Part shown: piece by piece, positions 7,897 through 15,439 of the stretch | Layout: every line of letters starts with the position of its first letter | Numbering within the stretch: position 1 is the first letter of the stretch | From: Brumimicrobium oceani | Lineage (GTDB): Bacteria; Bacteroidota; Bacteroidia; Flavobacteriales_D; Crocinitomicaceae | Length of the DNA: 64,000 bases | NCBI RefSeq assembly: GCF_003143775.1 | Contig: NZ_QFRJ01000004.1 | Coordinates: 1-64,000 of the forward strand | Direction: 5' to 3' | Notes under the pieces: model-generated | What the model saw: only the letters and a program-made list of their open reading frames with translations | What the model was told of the DNA's origin: nothing | Database searches by the model: none | Translations under genes and position numbers: made by a program

Positions 7897-9642
7897 TCAC
7901 TTCATTATTCGGCTATACATAATTGATGTATTGAAAAGTTCTTCGAATTCCTCTTCTTTAGCATTGAGTTGATGAGGAGTAAGTTCATTAAATGTTTTAA
8001 CTTGATTTGACAAATCATAAATATCCTTCTCGGCCGAATCAAACAAATCACTGAGTATTTTTCCTTTATAATTCACATAAGCCAAATCTCTATTGGCCAA
8101 ATGAACTTTATAAACACCTTTTAAATTATATTTAAAATCGTAATGAAAGAAACAAGAATCGCATTCGAAAAGTACATTTTTATCGAAATCATAAAGCGTT
8201 GTTGTCATAGATGTCGAATCTACCAAAGTAAAATTCCCGAATTTACTTGAGAGAATAGATTTAAATGAAAACCAAGAAGATTTGGCATTTACATCCTGAT
8301 CTATTAATCGCTGATGTGACCCTGGATAACCATAACTATTTTTAGTTTTCTTGAATTGCGTCAAGATAAAATTATCACTTATCCTATTCCCTAAAAAGCC
8401 TCTGTATTGGAAATTGGTCAATGTCGAAGAATCTTTAATTGGGAAGGATGCAAAAGGAGAAAAATCTGGCGCGTTAAGTCGAAAAACGCCATTTTTCATA
8501 TCGTAAATGGGTATAAATTCTTTGCGAGGCTGATGCCCTATAGCACCGCCGCCAGTCGACATTGGTGCATCACTTTCATAAGCTTCATGCACAATGGCCC
8601 CTGTACTGTCTATCAAATGAATCATGCTCGAATTGGCTACTTTTCCGAATGTGCGATAGCCTGCAATACCAAAATCATTGAAATTACTCACATCATACAG
8701 CCTTTCTCTGTGAGTGGTTATTTCGAATTTTTCGTTTCCAAGTGTATCTATAAAATAGTAATCATCACCTTCTCTTACTTTGGCTAAATTTGAATTAAAT
8801 GGGCAATCTGGTAATCGAACAAATCCCTGGGCTAAAGGAGTAAAAACATCAGACGCCCTAAACTTTGGCTCAACTGCAATATTGCCATTTCTATCCAGAT
8901 AACCGTATTGACCATAAGAAATTCCAATATCAGCATGAAGACCCATAAATGGATAAAGGAAGAAAGTTCTTCGGTTATTGTTCAAGGTTCCAAATTCAAG
9001 CAAAAAAGGAACATTATCAAACTGTAAAAGGGTATCAAACTGAGTGTTCACCACAACAAAGTCACCTTTATAAATATCAGTTCTAGCATTCTTATTTTCG
9101 GAATTAATTCTTGGATAAGAAGCATACCTTTCCCGATTTGTTCTGATAACGGCAAAACCATTTATAAACTCAACTTGCCGCTTTATAAAATCAGTCATTT
9201 GAACACCCAATTTTGAGAAATAAGCTTCCTGTCTTAAACTGTCCCGAACGAGTATCAAACCGTCCTCACATTCATAAGGAGGAAAAGGATATTCGAAGGG
9301 AATTACAATTTCATTTTTATAATTGACAGCGCCATACAAACCGTCTTTGCGACAAGTAACGACACCTTCAGACCAATCTCTTTTGAATTCTGTATCATAT
9401 TCAGGAGTAATAATCCATTCCCCATCAACATTCATCCAACCCGAATTCCCGTCTTTTTCGGCTCTAAAAACTTGGTATTTTGTTTCCGGAATGGTAGGTG
9501 TGTAATCTATAAAAACAGCATCAAGGGCATTTGTGATTTTATCATTTCTATTATTTGTCTCAGCGGAATTTTTAATGGATGAACACGAAACCAACAAGGC
9601 TATTGCAAAGATTAGTAATAATGGGTTTATGTTTATTTTCAT
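7897..9642 (-). CDS. WG-repeat lipoprotein, function unknown
   Basis: A 581-residue lipoprotein (lipobox LVSC, Cys20). It carries WG-type beta-repeat units, seen as GNSGWMNVDGEWIITPEYD (~70-90), GLYGAVNYKNEIVIPFEY (~105-125) and YGQYGYLDRNGNIAVEPKF (~235-255), with more degenerate ones after. WG-repeat proteins are common on Bacteroidota cell surfaces and are inferred to bind ligands; no enzymatic motif is visible. It lies between ssb and mutY, where many flavobacteria have no gene, with 160-base gaps on both sides, so it is probably transcribed alone and looks like an insertion into a conserved block. Confidence 0.8.
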   Translation of the reverse strand: MKININPLLLIFAIALLVSCSSIKNSAETNNRNDKITNALDAVFIDYTPTIPETKYQVFRAEKDGNSGWMNVDGEWIITPEYDTEFKRDWSEGVVTCRKDGLYGAVNYKNEIVIPFEYPFPPYECEDGLILVRDSLRQEAYFSKLGVQMTDFIKRQVEFINGFAVIRTNRERYASYPRINSENKNARTDIYKGDFVVVNTQFDTLLQFDNVPFLLEFGTLNNNRRTFFLYPFMGLHADIGISYGQYGYLDRNGNIAVEPKFRASDVFTPLAQGFVRLPDCPFNSNLAKVREGDDYYFIDTLGNEKFEITTHRERLYDVSNFNDFGIAGYRTFGKVANSSMIHLIDSTGAIVHEAYESDAPMSTGGGAIGHQPRKEFIPIYDMKNGVFRLNAPDFSPFASFPIKDSSTLTNFQYRGFLGNRISDNFILTQFKKTKNSYGYPGSHQRLIDQDVNAKSSWFSFKSILSSKFGNFTLVDSTSMTTTLYDFDKNVLFECDSCFFHYDFKYNLKGVYKVHLANRDLAYVNYKGKILSDLFDSAEKDIYDLSNQVKTFNELTPHQLNAKEEEFEELFNTSIMYSRIMK

Positions 9643-9806
9643 GTTGTTTTAGTTTGATTGGGCATGAGTAGTTCTGAGAAACGCTTGTAAAATTACTTTT
9701 AGCTTGTTTTTAAACATTTTACCGAAGAGACAAACTTTCAGGCTTACATGAATGTAAAAGTGGAAGACCCTATCACACTGACTGTCAAAGGATGTATTCC
9801 CAGAGG

Positions 9807-10655
9807 TTACTCTTTTAAAACCTTCATATTCTTTGACTCCCCATCATTCCCATTAATTATTACTTGATAGTAGCCCGACTTAAAGCTTCTCAAGTCAATA
9901 GAACCATTTTTAAATTCAACATTTTTTCTTCTTCCAACCATGTCAACGAGTATAACCTCTTTTACGAACTCAGCCGAAGTGTCAATATAAAGGAGATCTT
10001 TAACCGGATTTGGATATAATTTAAAGTCAGCCGAAATATTCTCAACTCCAAGGGTAATTAATGACAAATCCCCGAATGCCATCCAAAAATAAGGGATTGT
10101 GTCATTCGATGAATTTATATATGCATAGTTTTCATTCACCTCCCAAAAAGGATCGTAATTTGACATAAAAGTTACTTGGTTTAAACTTGTCAATTCAGCT
10201 CTATACAAATCGCTTGGGCTGCCAGTATCCCACCAACCTCCAGGGTTTATACTTGTAAAGACACTGCCTTCTCTGCATTCATTGTAAAATAATGAATTGT
10301 CCCATGTTGCTACAACAGGCCAATTTTCACACTTAATATCAATCGCAACTATAGGAAACCACCCTCCCGCACATAAATTGGGCAATATCTGTTTCTTTGT
10401 GTGAAAAGTTGCATTACCAAAATGGTAAAACGCATCTGAAATCCTCACATCAAAAGTGGAGTCAAGTGGAATTCCAATTATATTCTCTTCCCCAAATGAG
10501 GAGTCAATTAATTCTGTTCCATTGAAGTCATATCCAATCGTCAAGGTGTCTTTATTCCCAATTGCGTCTTCAAAAAACATTTGAAATTGAAAAGTCTGCG
10601 CCTCACTTATTTGATAAAAGCAGAGCAAAACGAATATCAAGATTATTTTTTTCAT
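9807..10655 (-). CDS. secreted protein with T9SS type A sorting domain
   Basis: A 282-residue protein: cleavable signal peptide (MKKIILIFVLLCFYQISEAQ), a unique middle part with four cysteines (C96, C109, C126 region), and a C-terminal type A sorting domain (~205-282: FKLYPNPVKDLLYIDTS, VDMVGRRK, DLRSFKSGYYQVII) that directs export by the T9SS. The N-terminal FEDAIGNKDTLTIGYD segment is shared with the 278-residue protein at 32680-33516, so the two are paralogues of an unnamed family. The gene is preceded by homopolymer tracts (A11 in the leader, G8 about 36-43 bases before the ATG on the coding strand). Function is unknown. Confidence 0.8.
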   Translation of the reverse strand: MKKIILIFVLLCFYQISEAQTFQFQMFFEDAIGNKDTLTIGYDFNGTELIDSSFGEENIIGIPLDSTFDVRISDAFYHFGNATFHTKKQILPNLCAGGWFPIVAIDIKCENWPVVATWDNSLFYNECREGSVFTSINPGGWWDTGSPSDLYRAELTSLNQVTFMSNYDPFWEVNENYAYINSSNDTIPYFWMAFGDLSLITLGVENISADFKLYPNPVKDLLYIDTSAEFVKEVILVDMVGRRKNVEFKNGSIDLRSFKSGYYQVIINGNDGESKNMKVLKE

Positions 10656-10663
10656 GGGTTTAG

Positions 10664-10698
10664 TTTTTTTTTTTAATAAAAGGTTAATTTCCCCCCCC
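10664..10698 (-). repeat. two homopolymer tracts before a surface-protein gene
   Basis: On the coding strand a run of eight G (10691-10698) is followed 16 bases later by a run of eleven A (10664-10674), just before the start codon at 10655. Such runs are prone to slipped-strand changes; their position fits promoter or leader spacing. Confidence 0.7.
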
Positions 10699-10798
10699 CA
10701 ACCATCAGCCCACTAATCCAACAACCATTTGTTGGCTTTGTACACCTTTTGGTATAGTTATCTTTATCGAAATTAATTAAAATTCAAAGATTTACAAA

Positions 10799-11848
10799 CT
10801 ATTTCACACCATCACTCCCAAACAACATCGCATTATTCTCCAAGAACCTTTCAATTAACCTTGGCAGGGGCAAATCATTTATTGTTTCCAAATCAACCTT
10901 CACAGTCTTTTCATCATGCAACATTTCATTTACTTCCCAAAATGTAGCGTTAATATGTTGATGCGTTAAAATATGCTTCTCCTCTGAAATCTTCTTAAGC
11001 AGTTTTACATCAAATTTATCTTCAACCATTTTATTGACTTCACTTTTCAATTTCCTTTCCTCCAATTCAAGTTTTGGAAATTCATACATATTTTGCCAAA
11101 TTCCTTTTCCTTCTCTTTTAATTAATTGAATTTCTTTGGAAGGATAAATTAAATAATGAAAATACTTGGTGGTTACCTTCACCTTTTTTGATTTAACGGG
11201 AAGAAGCTTAGGGTCACCTTCTCTTAAAGACAAACAAGAATCAGATAAAGGACAATTTTCGCAATCTGGATTTTTTGGCTTACAGACCATTGCCCCCATT
11301 TCCATAATTGCTTGATTAAACTCAGCAGGATTTTCTCTATTGAGCACTTCTTCTGCGTAAGCTTTAAAAACCTTTGTTCCTTGACCGGTGTCTATCGGTG
11401 TGGCATCATTAAAAAAGCGAGAAAGCACACGAAAAGCATTCCCATCCAAAACAGCATGTGGCAAATCATAAGCAAAAGAAGCAATTGCGGAAGCAGTATA
11501 ATCCCCCACCCCTTTCAAACTTTTAATGCCTTTATAGTTATCTGGAAAAACACCATTAAACTCATTTACCACTTGTTTTGCGGCTGTATGTAAATTTCTT
11601 GCTCTGCTGTAATAACCTAAACCCTGCCATAATCTCAGCACCTCTTGCTCATCGGCATTGGCTAAATCTTGCACAGTGGGAAAATTTTCTACGAACTTAT
11701 AGTAGTAAGATTTTCCTTGATCCACTCTAGTCTGTTGCATAATTACCTCCGAGAGCCAAATTTTATATGCGCTTTTTGTTTCTCTCCATGGAAGTTTTCT
11801 GTGGTTTTGTCGATACCAAGCTTGTATTAATGGTGCAAAATGAGACAT
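10799..11848 (-). CDS. mutY: A/G-specific adenine glycosylase MutY
   Basis: A 349-residue base-excision repair enzyme that removes adenine opposite 8-oxoguanine. Visible elements are Glu34 in WLSEVIMQQT (equivalent to the catalytic Glu37 of E. coli), the helix-hairpin-helix LKGVGDYTA (111-119), catalytic Asp135 in VLDGNAFRV, the [4Fe-4S] cysteine loop (CKPKNPDCENCPLSDSC, ~190-206), and a C-terminal NUDIX-like domain with ILTHQHINATFW for 8-oxoG recognition. It is divergent from HU, as in other Bacteroidota. Confidence 0.96.
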   Translation of the reverse strand: MSHFAPLIQAWYRQNHRKLPWRETKSAYKIWLSEVIMQQTRVDQGKSYYYKFVENFPTVQDLANADEQEVLRLWQGLGYYSRARNLHTAAKQVVNEFNGVFPDNYKGIKSLKGVGDYTASAIASFAYDLPHAVLDGNAFRVLSRFFNDATPIDTGQGTKVFKAYAEEVLNRENPAEFNQAIMEMGAMVCKPKNPDCENCPLSDSCLSLREGDPKLLPVKSKKVKVTTKYFHYLIYPSKEIQLIKREGKGIWQNMYEFPKLELEERKLKSEVNKMVEDKFDVKLLKKISEEKHILTHQHINATFWEVNEMLHDEKTVKVDLETINDLPLPRLIERFLENNAMLFGSDGVK

Positions 11849-11905
11849 TTAGGATAAATTTTAAAATTATTTCAAAAAATACAAAGATAAGAGGAATAAG
11901 CTAAG

Positions 11906-11913
11906 TACCTTTG
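11906..11913 (+). promoter_or_regulatory. -7 box of the HU gene
   Basis: TACCTTTG matches TAnnTTTG and lies 43 bases before the ATG of the HU gene. A TTG at -33 is not evident. Confidence 0.5.
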
Positions 11914-11956
11914 TGGCTGAAAATCATTAAGTTGTTAAAAGTTAAAAATTTAGATT

Positions 11957-12247
11957 ATGACAAAAGCTGATATTGTAGCTGAAATTGCCGAGGAAATTGG
12001 ACTAGAGAAGAATGAAGTTCAAAAAACTGTAGAGTCGTTTATGAACACAGTAAAGAAATCACTTACAAACGGAGAGAACGTTTACTTAAGAGGATTTGGT
12101 AGCTTTATCGTAAAAGAAAGAGCGGAAAAAACTGGTCGTAACATCTCAAAAAACACTACTATTATAATTCCTGCGCACAATATTCCATCATTTAAACCTG
12201 CAAAAACATTTGTAGAAGACGTAAAATCAAACGTTAAGGTTAAATAA
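11957..12247 (+). CDS. HU-family DNA-binding protein
   Basis: A 96-residue nucleoid protein of the HU/IHF family, near the usual 90. It begins MTKADIVAEIAEEIGLEK, has the ENVYLRGFGSFIVKERAEKTGRN segment (the family signature GFGxF leading into the DNA-binding arm) and ends with IPSFKPAKTFVEDV. The arm has IPAHN in place of the common IPA-R form. It has its own -7 box and a terminator; the neighbouring gene order mutY / HU / small basic protein / RNase G is conserved in Bacteroidota. Confidence 0.95.
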   Translation: MTKADIVAEIAEEIGLEKNEVQKTVESFMNTVKKSLTNGENVYLRGFGSFIVKERAEKTGRNISKNTTIIIPAHNIPSFKPAKTFVEDVKSNVKVK

Positions 12248-12266
12248 TCGAAAAATTGTCCGCTTA

Positions 12267-12297
12267 TTGGGACTTATAAAAGTTATTTATATCTTTG
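12267..12297 (+). promoter_or_regulatory. promoter TTG-N20-TAnnTTTG for the 30-residue protein
   Basis: TTG at 12267-12269 and TATCTTTG at 12290-12297 with a 20-base spacer fit the -33/-7 promoter of Bacteroidota exactly. The predicted start (~12302) falls inside the left arm of the HU terminator, so the new transcript would not contain the full hairpin. Confidence 0.75.
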
Positions 12298-12335
12298 CAC
12301 TCCTGTTTTTTCTGAAAGCAGGAGTGTTTTCTTTT
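12298..12335 (+). terminator. terminator after HU
   Basis: Perfect 8-bp stem (CACTCCTG at 12298-12305, CAGGAGTG at 12319-12326) followed by TTTTCTTTTT. It overlaps the downstream promoter. Confidence 0.85.
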
Positions 12336-12382
12336 TGAAACACAGATATAACAAAGAATATTAATACTTAAAACATATAATT

Positions 12383-12475
12383 ATGCCAAGCGGTAAAAAG
12401 AAAAAGAGACATAAAATGTCAACGCACAAAAGAAAGAAGCGTTTAAGAAAGAACCGTCACAAGAAGAAAAAATAG
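12383..12475 (+). CDS. 30-residue basic protein, probable mS38/bS22-like (AURKAIP1/COX24-type) ribosomal protein
   Basis: A 30-codon frame, ATG at 12383 to TAG at 12475. The product is extremely basic: of its 30 residues more than half are Lys or Arg and four are His, with blocks GKKKKRHKM, THKRKKRLRK and NRHKKKK. Tiny proteins of this kind at this position (between HU and RNase G) are conserved in Bacteroidota, where I recall them being annotated with the AURKAIP1/COX24 domain of mitochondrial mS38 and mycobacterial bS22; the assignment is from memory of the family, not a search. A strong promoter precedes it with an ~80-base leader. It would bind small-subunit rRNA near the decoding centre if it is a bS22 equivalent. 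It is too short for most ORF callers. Confidence 0.8.
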   Translation: MPSGKKKKRHKMSTHKRKKRLRKNRHKKKK

Positions 12476-12554
12476 ATTTCACTTCTTTATAGTACAGCAA
12501 ACGAATAGCGCATACAATGTGACACTCTTGCTAGTGCTAGTAGGACAATTCAGC

Positions 12555-12586
12555 AAATAACTTGGCAATTGATTGCTAAGTTATTT
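12555..12586 (+). promoter_or_regulatory. 14-bp hairpin in the 5' leader of RNase G
   Basis: AAATAACTTGGCAA (12555-12568) pairs with TTGCTAAGTTATTT (12573-12586) over 14 bp with one G-U pair and a four-base loop. No T-run follows, so it is not a simple terminator. It ends 28 bases before the likely GTG start of the RNase G gene. A leader hairpin could mediate feedback control by the nuclease, as known for E. coli rne, but here this is inference. Confidence 0.6.
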
Positions 12587-12614
12587 GTATTATATAAACT
12601 TAAAAACGGCTTCC

Positions 12615-14162
12615 GTGAATTACGAATTAGTAGTTGACTCCCGCAAAGGGAGTGTTTGGCTTGCACTACTAAAAGACGGAAAGCTTATTGAGTTACACGA
12701 AGAAAGCGAACAATCAGACTTTGCAGTGGGTGATATATACCACGGTAAAGTGAGAAAGGTTGTGCCCAGTCTTAACGCGTGTTTTGTAGACGTTGGATAC
12801 GAAAAGGATGCATTTTTGCATTATTTGGATTTGGGTCCACAGTATCTCTCGCTCAATAAGTTTACCCAACATACGTTGCAAGGCAAACAAAACGTAGCCG
12901 ACCTATTATACTTCAAATCTGAGGAGGATATAGCTAAGGATGGAAAAATCACAGATGTGGTTTCTTCCTCCCAACACATAATGGTTCAAGTTGCAAAAGA
13001 ACCAATCTCGAGTAAAGGACCTCGATTAAGTGCTGAGGTAACATTAGCCGGTCGGTATTTAGTACTCGTTCCGTTTTCAAACAAGGTCTCAATTTCTCAG
13101 AAATTAAAAGACCCTGAAGAGCGCGAACGTCTGCGCGATATTATGAAAAACATCAAGCCAAAGAATTTTGGGGTGATTATTCGTACTGTTGCGAAAAACA
13201 AGAAAATCGAACAAATCGATCAAGACCTTAAAGATCTTATTGCGAAATGGACTAAATTACATGGTAATTTAATTAACTCCAAACCACCAAGAAGAATCCT
13301 AGGGGAAATCAATAAGGCCTCCTCATTGTTGAGAGATTTATTGAATTCAGACTTTACAAATATTCATGTAAACGATGATGATTTATTCGAAAAAATGAAA
13401 CTCTATGTCGCTTCTATTGCTCCCGACAAGGAAAAAATATTAAAGCGATACAACGGTAAACTAGATATCTTTGAGAAGTTTGGAATTAACAAACAAATCA
13501 AAACACTATTTGGAAAGAAAGTTCCTTTACAAAGCGGTGGATATTTAATTATTGAACATACTGAAGCCATGCATGTGGTGGATGTGAACAGCGGAAACAG
13601 AAAAGACCCTAAAGGACAAGAAAGCAATGCCTTAGCAACCAATCTTGAAGCCGCAGAAGAATTAGCACGTGTACTCCAGTTGAGAGACATGGGTGGTATT
13701 GTTGCTGTCGATTTTATCGATATGCATGAAAAGGAAAACAACAAGATGCTCTTTGAAAAAATGAAAGAGTTCATGAAACCTGATCGTGCAAAACACAACA
13801 TCTTACCTCCTTCTCGCTTTGGAGTAATAGAAATCACACGTCAGCGAGTTCGACCAGAAACAGACATTGAAACATCAGAAAAATGTCCAGTTTGTGATGG
13901 AACTGGAGAGATCACAGCAAGTATTTTATTTGCTGATGAAGTTGAAAATAATCTGACCTATTTAATTGAGGACAGAAATATTAAAGACATTTCACTTGAA
14001 GTACATCCGTATATTGAATCTCATTTTAAGATTGGATTACTTTCAAAACAAGTAAAATGGTTTTTGAAATATAAGAAATGGATCAGGGTTACGGGGGTAA
14101 CAAACTTCCATTTATTACAATATGCTTTTAAAGATAAAGAAGGCAAAATTGTGAAAATTTAG
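12615..14162 (+). CDS. rng: ribonuclease E/G family endoribonuclease
   Basis: A 515-residue RNase G-like enzyme that cuts 5'-monophosphorylated single-stranded RNA. An S1-type domain lies at ~35-130 (YHGKVRKVVPSLNACFVDVGYEKDAFLH). The two catalytic aspartates are Asp323 (HVVDVNSGN) and Asp366 (GIVAVDFIDM), 43 residues apart as in E. coli RNase E. The zinc-link pair is CPVC (EKCPVCDGTGE). The start is taken as GTG at 12615 because family members begin here (NYELVVDSRKGSVWLALLKDGKLIELH); a longer frame would begin at TTG 12573 inside a hairpin. It is followed after two bases by recX. Confidence 0.93.
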   Translation: MNYELVVDSRKGSVWLALLKDGKLIELHEESEQSDFAVGDIYHGKVRKVVPSLNACFVDVGYEKDAFLHYLDLGPQYLSLNKFTQHTLQGKQNVADLLYFKSEEDIAKDGKITDVVSSSQHIMVQVAKEPISSKGPRLSAEVTLAGRYLVLVPFSNKVSISQKLKDPEERERLRDIMKNIKPKNFGVIIRTVAKNKKIEQIDQDLKDLIAKWTKLHGNLINSKPPRRILGEINKASSLLRDLLNSDFTNIHVNDDDLFEKMKLYVASIAPDKEKILKRYNGKLDIFEKFGINKQIKTLFGKKVPLQSGGYLIIEHTEAMHVVDVNSGNRKDPKGQESNALATNLEAAEELARVLQLRDMGGIVAVDFIDMHEKENNKMLFEKMKEFMKPDRAKHNILPPSRFGVIEITRQRVRPETDIETSEKCPVCDGTGEITASILFADEVENNLTYLIEDRNIKDISLEVHPYIESHFKIGLLSKQVKWFLKYKKWIRVTGVTNFHLLQYAFKDKEGKIVKI

Positions 14163-14164
14163 GC

Positions 14165-14647
14165 ATGAATGAAAAGGACAAATATTCCTTTTTAGAAGCC
14201 AAACACAAAATTGAGGCTTGGTGTGCTTATCGAGATCGTTGTCATCACGAGGTTTATAACAAACTTAGAGATTACGGGATAGACGATGAGGACACCAACG
14301 CTTTACTCTCCCATCTTATAGAATATAAATTCCTTGACGAACAACGCTACGCAGATAGTTTCGTTTCGGGTAAACACCGCATTAAAAAATGGGGTAGAAA
14401 TAAAATCATATCCCATCTAAAGCAGAAAAGAATTACTTCAAGAATTATTCAAGACGCTTTAAAAGAGATTGACGAACAAGAATATCGAGATATGCTTTAT
14501 TCTTTAGCACTCTCAAAGTGGAAGTCTAAAAAGGGAAAGCCTTTCGAAATCAAAGTCAAGGTACAACGTTATCTCATTAGCAAAGGATATGAATTCGACC
14601 TAATTTATAACGCATTGGAAGATGTGGAAAATGAGTTAAAGGAATAA
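14165..14647 (+). CDS. recX: regulatory protein RecX
   Basis: A 160-residue all-helical RecX, which caps RecA filaments and modulates RecA activity. Typical segments are AWCAYRDRCHHEVYNKLRDYGI, LLSHLIEYKFLDEQRYADSFVSGK and WGRNKIISHLKQKRI, with a final helix repeat ending VQRYLISKGYEFDLI. Length is normal. The ATG is two bases past the RNase G stop, implying co-transcription and perhaps translational coupling. No recA is in the window. Confidence 0.9.
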   Translation: MNEKDKYSFLEAKHKIEAWCAYRDRCHHEVYNKLRDYGIDDEDTNALLSHLIEYKFLDEQRYADSFVSGKHRIKKWGRNKIISHLKQKRITSRIIQDALKEIDEQEYRDMLYSLALSKWKSKKGKPFEIKVKVQRYLISKGYEFDLIYNALEDVENELKE

Positions 14648-14725
14648 TTCTTTCAAGAATTAACCGATTAAAAACATAGGTCAAAAAATTTTAAATTATA
14701 TTAGCGAATTATAAGATTTTGAGAC

Positions 14726-15439
14726 GTGTCTGATAGCATAATAATAATTCCAACTTACAATGAAATTGAAAACATCGAACGCATGATTCGAAAAGTTTTC
14801 AGCTATGAAAAAGCGTTTCATTTACTCATTGTTGATGACAACTCTCCAGATGGAACGGCCGCTAAAGTCAAGGAACTTCAAAAAGAATTCCCAACTCAAT
14901 TATATATTTTAGAACGTCCAGAAAAAAACGGTTTAGGAACTGCTTACAAGGCAGGATTTGACTGGTGTTTGGATGCAAGCTATGATTATATCTTTGAAAT
15001 GGATGCTGATTTCTCACATAATCCTGACGATTTAATCCGCTTATATGAGGCTTGCGCACAGGAGGGGGTTCATCTCTCAATAGGCTCTCGCTACTGCAGC
15101 GGCGGTAAAGTAAAAAACTGGCCTATAATGAGAATTTTGATGTCCTACTTCGCCTCTATTTATGTACGCATGATTTTATGGATAGGAATTAAGGATACCA
15201 CGGCAGGATTTAAATGTTATACGCGCGAAGCATTACAAGAAGTAAATTACGACATTATTCCATTTAAAGGGTACGCATTCCAAATTTGTATGAAATATGG
15301 AGTACGAAAACATAATTTAGACATTGTTGAAGTTCCAATTACCTTTATCGATAGACAAAGAGGAACTTCAAAAATGAGTTCAGGAATTTTTAAAGAAGCA
15401 TTTTTCGGTGTTTGGAAAATGAGAAGCATGAAACTATGA
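14726..15439 (+). CDS. polyprenol monophosphomannose synthase-like glycosyltransferase (GT2)
   Basis: A 237-residue family 2 glycosyltransferase resembling dolichyl-phosphate mannose synthase without the C-terminal membrane part. It begins IIIIPTYNEIENI, has LLIVDDNSPDGTA (nucleotide binding), FEMDADFSHNP (DXD metal site), GSRYCSGGKV and the acceptor-site region FIDRQRGTSKM. It starts at GTG 14726. Its stop overlaps the dihydroorotase start (ATGA), so the two genes are translationally coupled. The likely product is a polyprenyl-phosphate sugar used by membrane glycosyltransferases, possibly for protein O-glycosylation, which is common in Bacteroidota; the sugar is not determinable here. Confidence 0.88.
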   Translation: MSDSIIIIPTYNEIENIERMIRKVFSYEKAFHLLIVDDNSPDGTAAKVKELQKEFPTQLYILERPEKNGLGTAYKAGFDWCLDASYDYIFEMDADFSHNPDDLIRLYEACAQEGVHLSIGSRYCSGGKVKNWPIMRILMSYFASIYVRMILWIGIKDTTAGFKCYTREALQEVNYDIIPFKGYAFQICMKYGVRKHNLDIVEVPITFIDRQRGTSKMSSGIFKEAFFGVWKMRSMKL

